Source: Paenibacillus woosongensis (lineage in GTDB: Bacteria; Bacillota; Bacilli; Paenibacillales; Paenibacillaceae). Taken from it: DNA of 64,000 nt. Position 1 is the first letter of the stretch. Each line of letters opens with the position of its first letter. A program made the position numbers and the translations under genes. The notes under the pieces were generated by a model. The model saw only the letters and a list, made by a program, of their open reading frames with translations. It made no database searches and had not been told where the DNA came from. The stretch lies in the NCBI RefSeq assembly GCF_030122845.1, contig NZ_CP126084.1, positions 4,922,501 to 4,986,500 of the forward strand, read 5' to 3'. Below, piece by piece: positions 53,135 through 61,299 of this stretch.

Positions 53135-54784
53135 CTATTTAGCGTTCGATGATGAGAATACCCGGCTCCAGGTCACAACATTTAGTATAAGCAAAACAAC
53201 CAAATAAATATAAACGCCATAACTTACGGAAGCAGCTGCCAGGTGAAGGCCAGCGAGCACGGCGATCAGCAGCATCAGCATGAATACACGCAGGCCTTCG
53301 CTTTGCTGGGCAGCCTCGAAGGGCTGGGAGAAAGGCAGCACCTTGGATAGAAAGGCGAACGAAACGACCGAGAAGAGCATAATGACAAAGCCGAACACGA
53401 TCAAATCCAGAATGATGGCTGGGCCAAACAAGAAGACAAAAATGACGCTTTCCAGCACATAGACGGGAAGAACCAGACGAATCAGCGCCGCCAAAACCGT
53501 TCCTCTATGGATGGCGGACCGTTCGGCAACCGGAACGGTATGGTAAATCCAGGCTGCCTTATACTTGCCCGAATAACGCAGCATCATAATCACCGTCGGG
53601 ACAAGCAGCGCGCAGGAATAAATGAACAGGTGCAGCTTCGTGCCAGGGAGTCCACGCAAGCCGATATCCTTCAACTGCGTAAATATGAATATAAACGGGA
53701 AGATAAGCGAGAAGCCTAAAGAAGGATACACCTTCAGCTTAAATTCACGCTCATTGCCGATCATCGTCCACGCAAAACGAAAGAAGGCTTTCTCCTGCGG
53801 GCCTACGGGAAGGAGCCTTGCGATGAATCTGCTCCACCCGGCTCCGGCCTTATCGCTGCGCTCGCCTGGATCGGCCAGCTTCTGAAGATTTCGCTCCAGC
53901 AGTGGCATCAGCTTAATATACATGGCAATGGCCAGGATCGGCACCAGCAGGCCAAGCAGCGTAAAGAAAATAAACAGCGGATCGCGATTCCCTTGCAGAA
54001 GCACCTCAAACGGAGCGCCAAACCAGACCGGCACGATAAAAATCTGCCACCATTTCGGCTGGAACACCACATCGAGATTTACGATATTAAACAGCCGGAT
54101 GAGCAGCTGATAGCCGATCGTAATCGCAATCGTAAGGCCGATTTGCACATAATTGATCATGTCCTTCAGCTTCTCGCCGTCGAAGAACCGCAGAACCACA
54201 ACATATAGCATCGCGGTGAGTACGACGACAAACAGATCCATCAGGATTAAAGCCAGCAGAAAGACAATAAAGAACAGCACACCATGCTTCACCAGGCCGA
54301 CAACGAGCGGAATGATTCCGAGAGCCCCGGTCAAAAACACCATATAAATGAACACATGAACGGTCTTCGCCATCGATATCGTCTTCCTGCTGATCGGTTT
54401 CGTGCCAAGAATATTCCGGTCCCGGACATCGAGCAGCACGGAGGAGAAATCAGAAATCAGCGCCGTAAGCGTCATAAACATAAAAATGCCGAACAGCAGG
54501 CTCATTTGAAAAATATAATTATGGCCAAGCAGAATGAACGGTGTGCTGAACGCACCAAATACGCCGTAAATCCACAGGGAGCCGAGAAAATTGTTGCTGT
54601 CCTTCGCGTCCTCCCGGTCGGCGGATTTCTTCCCTTTTCTATTGTTCATGAAAGAAGGCACTCGGCGGGCGTCCATCATCAGCTTCGCCTGCAGAATATG
54701 CCGCATAACAGCATAATCTACACCGGCCTTCTCAAACAGGCCTCGAAAGCGGTCCAATATGAGCAAGGATTTGTAATTTTTCAT
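53135..54784 (-). CDS. ABC-2-type exporter permease
   Basis: A 549-residue membrane protein with about a dozen hydrophobic helices arranged in two sets, typical of large ABC-2 permeases. A charged linker LPLLERNLQKLADPGERSDKAGAGW lies in the middle. The 5' region AVMRHILQAKLMMDARRVPSFMNNRKGKK is cytoplasmic and basic. It begins three bases after the ATPase gene and pairs with it. Substrate is unknown; bacteriocin, lipid or drug export are all possible. Confidence 0.85.
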   Translation of the reverse strand: MKNYKSLLILDRFRGLFEKAGVDYAVMRHILQAKLMMDARRVPSFMNNRKGKKSADREDAKDSNNFLGSLWIYGVFGAFSTPFILLGHNYIFQMSLLFGIFMFMTLTALISDFSSVLLDVRDRNILGTKPISRKTISMAKTVHVFIYMVFLTGALGIIPLVVGLVKHGVLFFIVFLLALILMDLFVVVLTAMLYVVVLRFFDGEKLKDMINYVQIGLTIAITIGYQLLIRLFNIVNLDVVFQPKWWQIFIVPVWFGAPFEVLLQGNRDPLFIFFTLLGLLVPILAIAMYIKLMPLLERNLQKLADPGERSDKAGAGWSRFIARLLPVGPQEKAFFRFAWTMIGNEREFKLKVYPSLGFSLIFPFIFIFTQLKDIGLRGLPGTKLHLFIYSCALLVPTVIMMLRYSGKYKAAWIYHTVPVAERSAIHRGTVLAALIRLVLPVYVLESVIFVFLFGPAIILDLIVFGFVIMLFSVVSFAFLSKVLPFSQPFEAAQQSEGLRVFMLMLLIAVLAGLHLAAASVSYGVYIYLVVLLILNVVTWSRVFSSSNAK

Positions 54785-54787
54785 CCG

Positions 54788-55576
54788 CTACACCTCTTGA
54801 ACGATGCTCACAAACTGTTCCGCGATCGCCCGATGCTCATTGAATCCAGTCAGCTGGTTGAATATTTGCTCCAGCGAGCCCTCCTGGCTGCGCTCCTTCA
54901 GCTCTTCAAACGTGCCGTCGGCCACGATACGCCCCCCGTCGAGCAGAATGATCCGGCTGCTGATCTTCTCAACGACCTCCATAATATGCGAGGAGTAGAA
55001 AATCGTCTTGCCGTTGGCAGCTAGAATCGCCAGCAGCTCCTTAATCACCATTACGCTGTTTGCATCCAGGCCGCTCAGCGGCTCGTCCAGAAACAGAATG
55101 TCCGGGTTGTGCAGCAGACTGGAGGTGATGAGCACCTTCTGCTTCATCCCCTTGGAGTATGTCGCGATTCGCGTATCCAGCACATGGCCGAGGCCGAGCT
55201 GCTCCAGCAGTCGCCGCCCTTTCCTCTCCGCGTCCTCCGCCGTCAGCCCGTACAACTCCCCAATAAACGTTAAATATTCCCGGGCTGTCAGCGTGTCGTA
55301 CATTTCGGCAATTTCGGGCACATAGCCGATTTTGCGCTTATATTCCACATCCCCGTCCTTCGGACTTTGGCCAAGCACGCGCACTTCCCCGTCATAGCCG
55401 TCCACCAGGCCAAGCATGATTTTCACCGTGGTGCTCTTGCCTGCCCCGTTAGGTCCGATGTATCCGATAATTTGTCCCGGATAAACCTCCAGATCAATCC
55501 CGTTAAGCACATACTTGTCCTCGAACTTCATGCGTAAATCCCGGATCGAAATTAGAGGTTGCCTTGGTTCGTTCAT
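54788..55576 (-). CDS. ABC transporter ATP-binding protein
   Basis: A 262-residue ATPase of the ABC-2 exporter class. Walker A is GPNGAGKST, the Q-loop lies in IGYVPEIAEMYDTLTAREYL, the signature is YSKGMKQKVLI and Walker B is ILFLDEPLSGLD. The YSKGMKQ signature is usual for drug, bacteriocin and lantibiotic immunity exporters. It leads an operon with the permease and the YgbA-family gene. Confidence 0.93.
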   Translation of the reverse strand: MNEPRQPLISIRDLRMKFEDKYVLNGIDLEVYPGQIIGYIGPNGAGKSTTVKIMLGLVDGYDGEVRVLGQSPKDGDVEYKRKIGYVPEIAEMYDTLTAREYLTFIGELYGLTAEDAERKGRRLLEQLGLGHVLDTRIATYSKGMKQKVLITSSLLHNPDILFLDEPLSGLDANSVMVIKELLAILAANGKTIFYSSHIMEVVEKISSRIILLDGGRIVADGTFEELKERSQEGSLEQIFNQLTGFNEHRAIAEQFVSIVQEV

Positions 55577-55655
55577 TCCCTCAGTCCCTTCTTCAGCAAT
55601 ATTCCTAATTCATATTATCCAGGATATGTATAGTTTTCTCAATGATACGACTAAC

Positions 55656-55697
55656 AAAAAGAGACTGGCCCCAAGCCGCGGCATGGGAATCAGTCTC
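55656..55697 (-). terminator. Terminator of katA
   Basis: On the minus strand GAGACTG and CAGTCTC, with inner CCC/GGG pairs, form an interrupted stem followed by TTTTTG. Confidence 0.82.
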
Positions 55698-55726
55698 AGT
55701 ATATTTATGAAGGCATGAAGATGGAA

Positions 55727-57184
55727 TTAGGACTCTTTCGGCAGAAAACCGCTAATATCTACACCAAGCCCCTGGGCCACGCGCATGCCGTACTCCGCAT
55801 CAGCGCGGAAGAAGTTGCATACAGCGCGAAGCTGAGTCTGCTCTGGGGTCTGGCTCAGATCATTAACCAGATTCAGAATCAGATTGTTCTTCTCCTCCGC
55901 CGTGAAGCTGCGGTACAGTTCTCCGGCTTGCGTGAAATCGTCCGTCTTGGCGATGCGCTCACGGCCTGCTTGACCGGATACCGGCATTACGCTCTCGCGG
56001 TAAGCCGGCGCTTCCTTCGGACTATCATCGAAGCTGTTCGGCTCGTAGTTGATCGGGGAAGGATCCTGCTTCACGTTCATAAGCCCGTCTCTTTGGTGAT
56101 TGCGCACCGGAGCATAAGGGCAGTTGACCGGAATTTGCAGATAATTGGCCCCCAAGCGGTAACGCTGGGTATCCGGGTAGGAGAACAGTCTGCCCTGCAG
56201 CAGCTTATCCTCGGACGGCTCAATGCCGGGAACAAGTACGCTCGGCGAGAAGGCGGACTGCTCTACCTCGGCGAAGAAGTTTTCCGGATTCCGGTTCAGC
56301 GTCATTGTACCGACCTTTACCAGCGGATAGCTGTCCTCCGGCCATACTTTCGTAGGATCGAGCGGGTCGAAGCTCCAACGGTCCAGATCCTCTACAGGCA
56401 TTAATTGCACATGCAGCTCCCACTGCGGGAATTGGCCCCGTTGAATATGGTCGTACAGGTCGCGGGTCGCATGGTTGAAATCCCGGCCTTGCACTTCACC
56501 GACTTCGGCAGCGGAGAAGGTAGCGACGCCCTGTTTCGACTTCCATGTATATTTTACGTAAGTCACTTTGCCCGCGGCATTCACCCATTTGAAGGCGTGC
56601 ACACCGAAGCCGTCCATTTGGCGATAGTTGGCCGGGGTCCCGTGATCAGAGAACAGCCAGGTCATCATATGCGTAGATTCCGTAGACAGCGTCATGAAAT
56701 CCCAGTAACGGGCGGGATCCTGAATATTCGTATCCGGCGCAGGCTTCAGGGAATGAACCATATCCGGGAACTTGATCGCATCGCGAATAAAGAATACCGG
56801 CAAATGGTTGCCCACGAGATCATAGTTTCCTTCCTCAGTATAGAACTTTACGGCAAACCCCCTTGGGTCGCGGGCCGTCTCCGGCGATCCCTGACCATGA
56901 ATAACCGTCGAGAACCGGACGAACACCGGAGTCTGTCTACCGGCCTCCTGCAGGAAATGAGCTCGCGTATACGGGGCCATACTGCTCTCCGTCACGAACA
57001 CCCCGTGCGCCCCAGCACCCCGGGCGTGAACGACTCGCTCAGGGATGCGCTCGCGGTCGAAATGCGCCAGCTTCTCAAGCAAATGATAATCTTCCAGCAG
57101 TGTAGGCCCGTTCTGTCCGGCCGTTCTTGAGTTCTGGTTATCTCCTACAGGAGCACCGTGATTCGTTGTCATCCAATTCGTCAT
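55727..57184 (-). CDS. katA: Haem catalase
   Basis: A 485-residue monofunctional catalase that breaks down hydrogen peroxide in the cytoplasm. The distal His lies in RIPERVVHARGAGAHGVF, the distal Asn in VGNHLPVFFIRDAIKFPD, and the proximal Tyr in RLFSYPDTQRYRLG. VFVRFSTVIHGQGSPETARDPRGFAVKFYTEEG is the strongly conserved core. Length is that of small-subunit clade 3 enzymes. The ATG at 57184 follows AGGGTGA; a second ATG four codons later is possible. The upstream PerR-type box predicts induction by peroxide. Confidence 0.96.
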   Translation of the reverse strand: MTNWMTTNHGAPVGDNQNSRTAGQNGPTLLEDYHLLEKLAHFDRERIPERVVHARGAGAHGVFVTESSMAPYTRAHFLQEAGRQTPVFVRFSTVIHGQGSPETARDPRGFAVKFYTEEGNYDLVGNHLPVFFIRDAIKFPDMVHSLKPAPDTNIQDPARYWDFMTLSTESTHMMTWLFSDHGTPANYRQMDGFGVHAFKWVNAAGKVTYVKYTWKSKQGVATFSAAEVGEVQGRDFNHATRDLYDHIQRGQFPQWELHVQLMPVEDLDRWSFDPLDPTKVWPEDSYPLVKVGTMTLNRNPENFFAEVEQSAFSPSVLVPGIEPSEDKLLQGRLFSYPDTQRYRLGANYLQIPVNCPYAPVRNHQRDGLMNVKQDPSPINYEPNSFDDSPKEAPAYRESVMPVSGQAGRERIAKTDDFTQAGELYRSFTAEEKNNLILNLVNDLSQTPEQTQLRAVCNFFRADAEYGMRVAQGLGVDISGFLPKES

Positions 57185-57213
57185 CTATATCACCCTTCAA
57201 TTTGTTATTGTAT

Positions 57214-57228
57214 TTAGACTTAATCTAA
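57214..57228 (-). promoter_or_regulatory. PerR-type box upstream of katA
   Basis: TTAGACT-T-AATCTAA is a 7-1-7 dyad. It matches the box at perR (TTAGAATTAGTATAA) at 11-12 of 15 positions. On the minus strand TACAAT lies just downstream and can be the -10. Confidence 0.65.
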
Positions 57229-57406
57229 GTTCTGTAATAGATATTACCATGTTCTCACTCCGGTTTGCATGAAGTTTGAATGAGGGATTTATGAAGAAGC
57301 CATGTGGAACATCAGCAACATCTTCATCTTCTCTTCATTGCCATTATACAGACGCCCTTCGGTGCCATAACTGAGTAGATTGGGATAGACTCTCGCTATT
57401 ATTTTC

Positions 57407-57541
57407 AAATGGATTTCATGTAGCTATTTGTAGTTCAGTTGCGGACTTTTCCCAATTAAATGGATTCCGTGTGCCTAGATCACCACTTTTTCCCATAACT
57501 CCCTTAATCTCTTTCTTTACCTGCAGAGAATCCAGTTAATT
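57407..57541. repeat. Dispersed-repeat remnants between katA and the sugar transporter
   Basis: AAATGGATT occurs at 57407 and 57458, 51 bases apart, each followed by a related segment ending in CTTTT or TTTTT and CCC. CAGAGAATCCAGTTAATT (57524-57541) is an inverted copy of AATTAAATGGATTCCGTG with 15 of 18 matches. No gene is supported in 57229-57586. Confidence 0.5.
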
Positions 57542-57586
57542 GTACATATCGCCATGGACAGCTTAATTTAAGCACAACAAACACAG

Positions 57587-57781
57587 CTATAATGTATGCC
57601 GCCCGGTTTGTTGATTTGCGGAAAGAAGGACAAGCATTTCTACCGGTATGCCTGGCTCTTCCATCAGCAATTGCCCACCAATGAGCTCGTTGTCATTCCA
57701 CAAGTAAGTCATCAAATCCCAACTAAAGAAGCAGGAATATGAAACAGGCTGATTCAGCAATTCCTCGATAAATGCAACCCA
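57587..57781 (-). pseudogene. Possible gene remnant without a start codon
   Basis: Sixty-four sense codons are open to a TAG. The translation reads VAFIEELLNQPVSYSCFFSWDL near the start and NDNELIGGQLLMEEPGIPVEM further on, with protein-like composition. It begins right after a stop codon and has no ATG or ribosome binding site at its head, so it may be the 3' end of a decayed gene or chance. The family is not recognised. Confidence 0.3.
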
Positions 57782-57790
57782 TCATAAACA

Positions 57791-57822
57791 AGAAGAACCT
57801 CGCCTAATGGCGAGGTTCTTCT
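57791..57822. terminator. Perfect hairpin after the sugar ABC transporter operon
   Basis: AGAAGAACCTCGCC and GGCGAGGTTCTTCT form a 14-base-pair stem with a TAAT loop. On the minus strand CTTGTTT follows, a weak T tract. Confidence 0.75.
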
Positions 57823-57867
57823 GTTGGATTTATAGAATTGGGGTTCTTGAAATCCATTTGGCAGGCG

Positions 57868-58713
57868 TTAGCCCTTTAAGCCCGTGGTCGAAATACCTTC
57901 CACGAAATATTTCTGAGCGAAGAAGAACAGCAGGATGCATGGCACGATACTTACGACGGACATGGCCAGCACCTGGTTCCAGGACACGGCCGACGAAGCG
58001 TCCAGCGACAGCCGGAGCCCCAGCGATACGGTAAACTTCTTGACGCTGCTGATGTAGATGATCGAGTTGAAGAAGTCGTTCCACGTCCACATGAACTGGA
58101 ATATGCCTACCGAGAAAATCGCTGGCTTGCACAGTGGCAGCAGCACCCGGGTCAGCACGGTAAACGAGTTGCAGCCGTCGATGGTGGCCGCCTCGTCCAG
58201 ATCCCGGGGCAGGCCGCGCAGAAACTGGATCATCATGTAGACGAAGAAAGCGCCTGTAGCGAATGCCGCTGGAATGATAAACGGCAAGTACGTATCGAGC
58301 CAGTTCATTTTGTTAAACAAGATATACCGCGGGATCATGATCGAGGCATTTGGGAGCATCAAGGTCGCGATCATGATCGAGAACAGCATTGTTTTCAGCG
58401 GAAACTCGAATCTGGCAAACCCGTAAGCAACGATCACACTGGATATAATCGTAAATATGACCGTTGGCACAACCAGAATCAAAGTGTTGATGAAGAAATC
58501 CTGAAAGCCATACTGCCCCGTTCCCTGCCAGCCGAGAGCGTAGGAATCCCACACATAGGTCGTCGGCAGCAGCTTGCTGGAGCCGAATATATCCGCGTTC
58601 GTCTTGAACGAAGAGGTAAACAGCCAAATGAGCGGGTATACCATAATGAAGCCGAGGACGATCAGAAAACTATAATTAAGCATGGTGTTTGTCTTGCTGC
58701 TGGTTTCTCTCAT
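57868..58713 (-). CDS. Carbohydrate ABC transporter permease (MalG type)
   Basis: A 281-residue permease of the CUT1 family with six membrane helices. The EAA loop is LPRDLDEAATIDGCNSFTVLTRVLLPLCKPAIF, the docking site for the shared ATPase. The C-terminus has KYFVEGISTTGLKG, the usual end of MalG-type proteins. It begins four bases after the partner permease gene. No ATPase is encoded here; in Bacillales a shared MsmX-type ATPase usually serves such transporters. Confidence 0.94.
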   Translation of the reverse strand: MRETSSKTNTMLNYSFLIVLGFIMVYPLIWLFTSSFKTNADIFGSSKLLPTTYVWDSYALGWQGTGQYGFQDFFINTLILVVPTVIFTIISSVIVAYGFARFEFPLKTMLFSIMIATLMLPNASIMIPRYILFNKMNWLDTYLPFIIPAAFATGAFFVYMMIQFLRGLPRDLDEAATIDGCNSFTVLTRVLLPLCKPAIFSVGIFQFMWTWNDFFNSIIYISSVKKFTVSLGLRLSLDASSAVSWNQVLAMSVVSIVPCILLFFFAQKYFVEGISTTGLKG

Positions 58714-58716
58714 GAT

Positions 58717-59658
58717 TTATCCTCTCCCGTCCTCGTAATATACCCAGCTATTGGATGTTTTGAAGATCACGGCGGTAACCGTCATGATAATAATGAACAA
58801 AATCCAGGATAAAGCCGAGGCGTACCCCATCTTGAAGAAGCTAAAGGCTTCTTCATAGAGCTTCAGAGCGTACAGGAAGGTCGATTTCATTGGCCCGCCG
58901 TTTGTAATGACGAAGGCTCCGGTAAACTCCTGAAAGGCATTGACCATCTGCATGACCAGGTTGAACAATACGATTGGCGTAAGCAGCGGCACCGTGATTT
59001 TGAAGAACATACGCGGCTTCGACGCTCCGTCGATCGCTCCCGCCTCGTACAAATCGCCCGGAATTTGCTGAATTCCTGCCAGGAACAGCACCATTGACGA
59101 ACCGAATTGCCAAACGGTCAGCAGCCCTAGCGTATAAAGAGCTATATCCGGGCTTCCGAGCCAGTCAACCGGACCGATATGGAGATAGCCCAGCATATTG
59201 TTGATGACCCCTTCTTTCATAAAGAGGAAGCGCCACAGTACGGAAATCGCTACGCTCCCGCCCAGAATCGAGGGTAAATAATAGACGGTTCTGAAGAAAT
59301 TAATCCCTTTCAGCTTAGCGCTGAGCAGCATCGCAATGAATAGCGCGAAGGCCAATTTAACTGGCACCGCGAGCAGTACGTAAATCCCCGTAACCTTGAG
59401 AGACTGGTAAAAGTCAGGGTCGGCCGTAAAGATTTTTTTATAGTTATCTAAGCCGATAAATTTAGGCGTGCTGACCATGTTATAATCCGTAAACGAATAG
59501 TACAGGGATGACAAAAACGGATAAAACTGAAAGATGAGCAAACCGATAATCCATGGTGCGATGTATAACAGTCCGATGTACTGATAGTTTTTCTTGGCTT
59601 TTACCTTCTGTCGCGTTTTCTTCTGAGCCTTGGCCAATACCGAATGTGATGCAGACAT
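58717..59658 (-). CDS. Carbohydrate ABC transporter permease (MalF type)
   Basis: A 313-residue CUT1 permease. A basic N-terminus is followed by six helices. LLYIAPWIIGLLIFQFYPFLSSLYYSFTDYN and the EAA loop IPGDLYEAGAIDGASKPRMFFKITVPLLTP are diagnostic. GGGAGAGAG precedes the ATG. It pairs with the MalG-type permease and the binding protein in one operon. Confidence 0.94.
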   Translation of the reverse strand: MSASHSVLAKAQKKTRQKVKAKKNYQYIGLLYIAPWIIGLLIFQFYPFLSSLYYSFTDYNMVSTPKFIGLDNYKKIFTADPDFYQSLKVTGIYVLLAVPVKLAFALFIAMLLSAKLKGINFFRTVYYLPSILGGSVAISVLWRFLFMKEGVINNMLGYLHIGPVDWLGSPDIALYTLGLLTVWQFGSSMVLFLAGIQQIPGDLYEAGAIDGASKPRMFFKITVPLLTPIVLFNLVMQMVNAFQEFTGAFVITNGGPMKSTFLYALKLYEEAFSFFKMGYASALSWILFIIIMTVTAVIFKTSNSWVYYEDGRG

Positions 59659-59701
59659 AGCGGACTCTCTCCCTTCCTATCCTTTAAAGCTCTATTTTGT
59701 T

Positions 59702-61051
59702 TTATTGTCTGGCTTTGATCTCGTTCAGCTTGGATGTCAGACTGGCGATGAGCTCATCTGCGGCTTGCTCCGGCGTTGCTTTACCATAGCTGACCTTTTG
59801 AATGACGTCCTCAAGCACCTTCTGCACCTCAGAGTTGTTCGCGACGCTGTTATCTACGATGCCGGCATGGCTCAGTCCGAGCTCAACTGCATTTGTGATG
59901 GCCGCATCAATTTTGCCTGCTGCGACGGCCGCCTCCTGCGAAGACTTCACCGGCGGAACGGAACGCACGTCACCGAGAATCGCGGCAGCCTCCGGATCAT
60001 TCATGAACCAGTTCAGGAATTTGACGGCCTCATCCTGATGCTTGCTCTTGTTGCTAATAGCGAACAGCTGCGAAGGTCTTACCAGCACGCCCGTATCCTT
60101 GGCATCCTTGGCGATGACCGGCAGGCCCGTTACGATTTCAACATCCTCAGGCAGCACGTTCTTCAGCGACAGCAGCGTACTGCTCATCGAAGGAGCCAGC
60201 GGAATTTCCTGGTTGATCCATTTCGGATTCTGATCGATCTTGCCAAAGAAGAGATCGCTCTCCCCGATCGGCTGGTATACGCCAGCTTCCATCGCTCTAT
60301 GGAGCCAGTCAAAGCTGGCTACCGCGTCTTCTTTGCTGAAGCCGACCGTATAATCTTCATTGACCCATTGGTTGCCTGTACGCTGCTTCAGCATCGTGAC
60401 GATATCCTGACGCAGAGCCGCATGGTCAGCAAGCAGAAGATATTTGGAGCTGTCTTCGGCATGCAGCTTCTTCCCTGCTTCATAAATAGTTTCCCAATCC
60501 CACTGCGCATCGGTCGGAATACCGAGCTTGTCCGCAAGCGTCTTATTGATGATCATGCAGTAAGCATTGACGCCAGTCGGAACCGCCACCAGCTTGTCGC
60601 CGTATACCCCGAAATTGCTGAGGAAATTCTGGTCGAAGCCGGAAGCATCAAAATCGGAATGCTCCTTCAAATCGATAAAGAAGTCACCTTTACTTGTCAG
60701 CTCCTGCAGCCACGGAAGGTCAAGCTGCATAATGTCCGCAGACGTTCCGCCCGACAGCTGGGTTTTGATCTTCTGTTCATAACCGTCGAAGCCCTGGTAT
60801 TCCGCTTCGATCGTTACGTTTGGCGCAACCTGCTTATACGCCTCGATCGCTGCCAGCGTAGCCGCATGGCGATCCTCCCCGCCCCACCAGCTAAAGCGCA
60901 AGGTGACTTTCTCATCAGCGGAGGCTTGTTTCCCCTCGGAAGTGTTTCCTTGATTTGCGGAATCACCATTCCCCGAGGAGCATCCGCTCAGCATAGACAA
61001 GATGAGTGCAACAGCAATAAATAACGCCCCTACTTTATTTCTCTTCATCAT
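59702..61051 (-). CDS. Carbohydrate ABC transporter substrate-binding lipoprotein
   Basis: A 449-residue extracellular solute-binding protein, family 1. The signal peptide ends at the lipobox LSGC (ILSMLSGCSSG). The mature protein has VTLRFSWWGGEDRHAATLAAIEAYK, an early SBP_bac_1 pattern, and WDWETIYEAGKKLH and AVKFLNWFMNDPEAAAILG later. The ligand is probably an oligosaccharide, but its identity cannot be read. AAAGGAG precedes tandem ATGs. It is first in the operon, behind a promoter overlapped by a cre site and direct repeats suited to the adjacent response regulator. Confidence 0.94.
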   Translation of the reverse strand: MMKRNKVGALFIAVALILSMLSGCSSGNGDSANQGNTSEGKQASADEKVTLRFSWWGGEDRHAATLAAIEAYKQVAPNVTIEAEYQGFDGYEQKIKTQLSGGTSADIMQLDLPWLQELTSKGDFFIDLKEHSDFDASGFDQNFLSNFGVYGDKLVAVPTGVNAYCMIINKTLADKLGIPTDAQWDWETIYEAGKKLHAEDSSKYLLLADHAALRQDIVTMLKQRTGNQWVNEDYTVGFSKEDAVASFDWLHRAMEAGVYQPIGESDLFFGKIDQNPKWINQEIPLAPSMSSTLLSLKNVLPEDVEIVTGLPVIAKDAKDTGVLVRPSQLFAISNKSKHQDEAVKFLNWFMNDPEAAAILGDVRSVPPVKSSQEAAVAAGKIDAAITNAVELGLSHAGIVDNSVANNSEVQKVLEDVIQKVSYGKATPEQAADELIASLTSKLNEIKARQ

Positions 61052-61073
61052 GCATTCTCCTTTGAGTAATTGA

Positions 61074-61116
61074 TGTAAGCGCTTTTAATTATAGAGCTCC
61101 CGCCATGCTTTTTTAA
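61074..61116 (-). promoter_or_regulatory. Promoter and cre site of the sugar transporter operon
   Basis: On the minus strand TTAAAA (61111-61116), a 17-base spacer and TATAAT (61088-61093) form the promoter. TGTAAGCGCTTTTA (61074-61087) matches the CcpA consensus at 13 of 14 positions. It lies directly after the -10, across the predicted start of transcription. Confidence 0.78.
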
Positions 61117-61136
61117 GGTAGCTGATCTTAGAAAAA

Positions 61137-61196
61137 GGTATCATTAAATGCGTTCTTTGCCGACAAAGGTATCCTCTTGTTATGAAATGTATCATT
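61137..61196 (-). promoter_or_regulatory. Three direct repeats upstream of the sugar transporter promoter
   Basis: On the minus strand AATGATACA, AGGATACC and AATGATACC occur at 61188-61196, 61168-61175 and 61137-61145, separated by 20 and 31 bases. The nearest lies about 20 bases upstream of the -35. They are candidate sites for the YesN-type regulator. Confidence 0.55.
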
Positions 61197-61220
61197 TTTA
61201 CAGATCATGGCCCCCGCTTG

Positions 61221-61260
61221 TTAAATCGCTTACATCGCAAACCTTCCAATCTGCTATAAT
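61221..61260 (+). promoter_or_regulatory. Possible promoter and cre-like site of the two-component operon
   Basis: TATAAT (61255-61260) is a good -10, though no -35 stands out. TTAAATCGCTTACA (61221-61234) matches the CcpA consensus at 12 of 14 positions. Confidence 0.4.
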
Positions 61261-61299
61261 GCAAATGGAAGCGATAACAACATGCGTGTGGGGTGGAAC

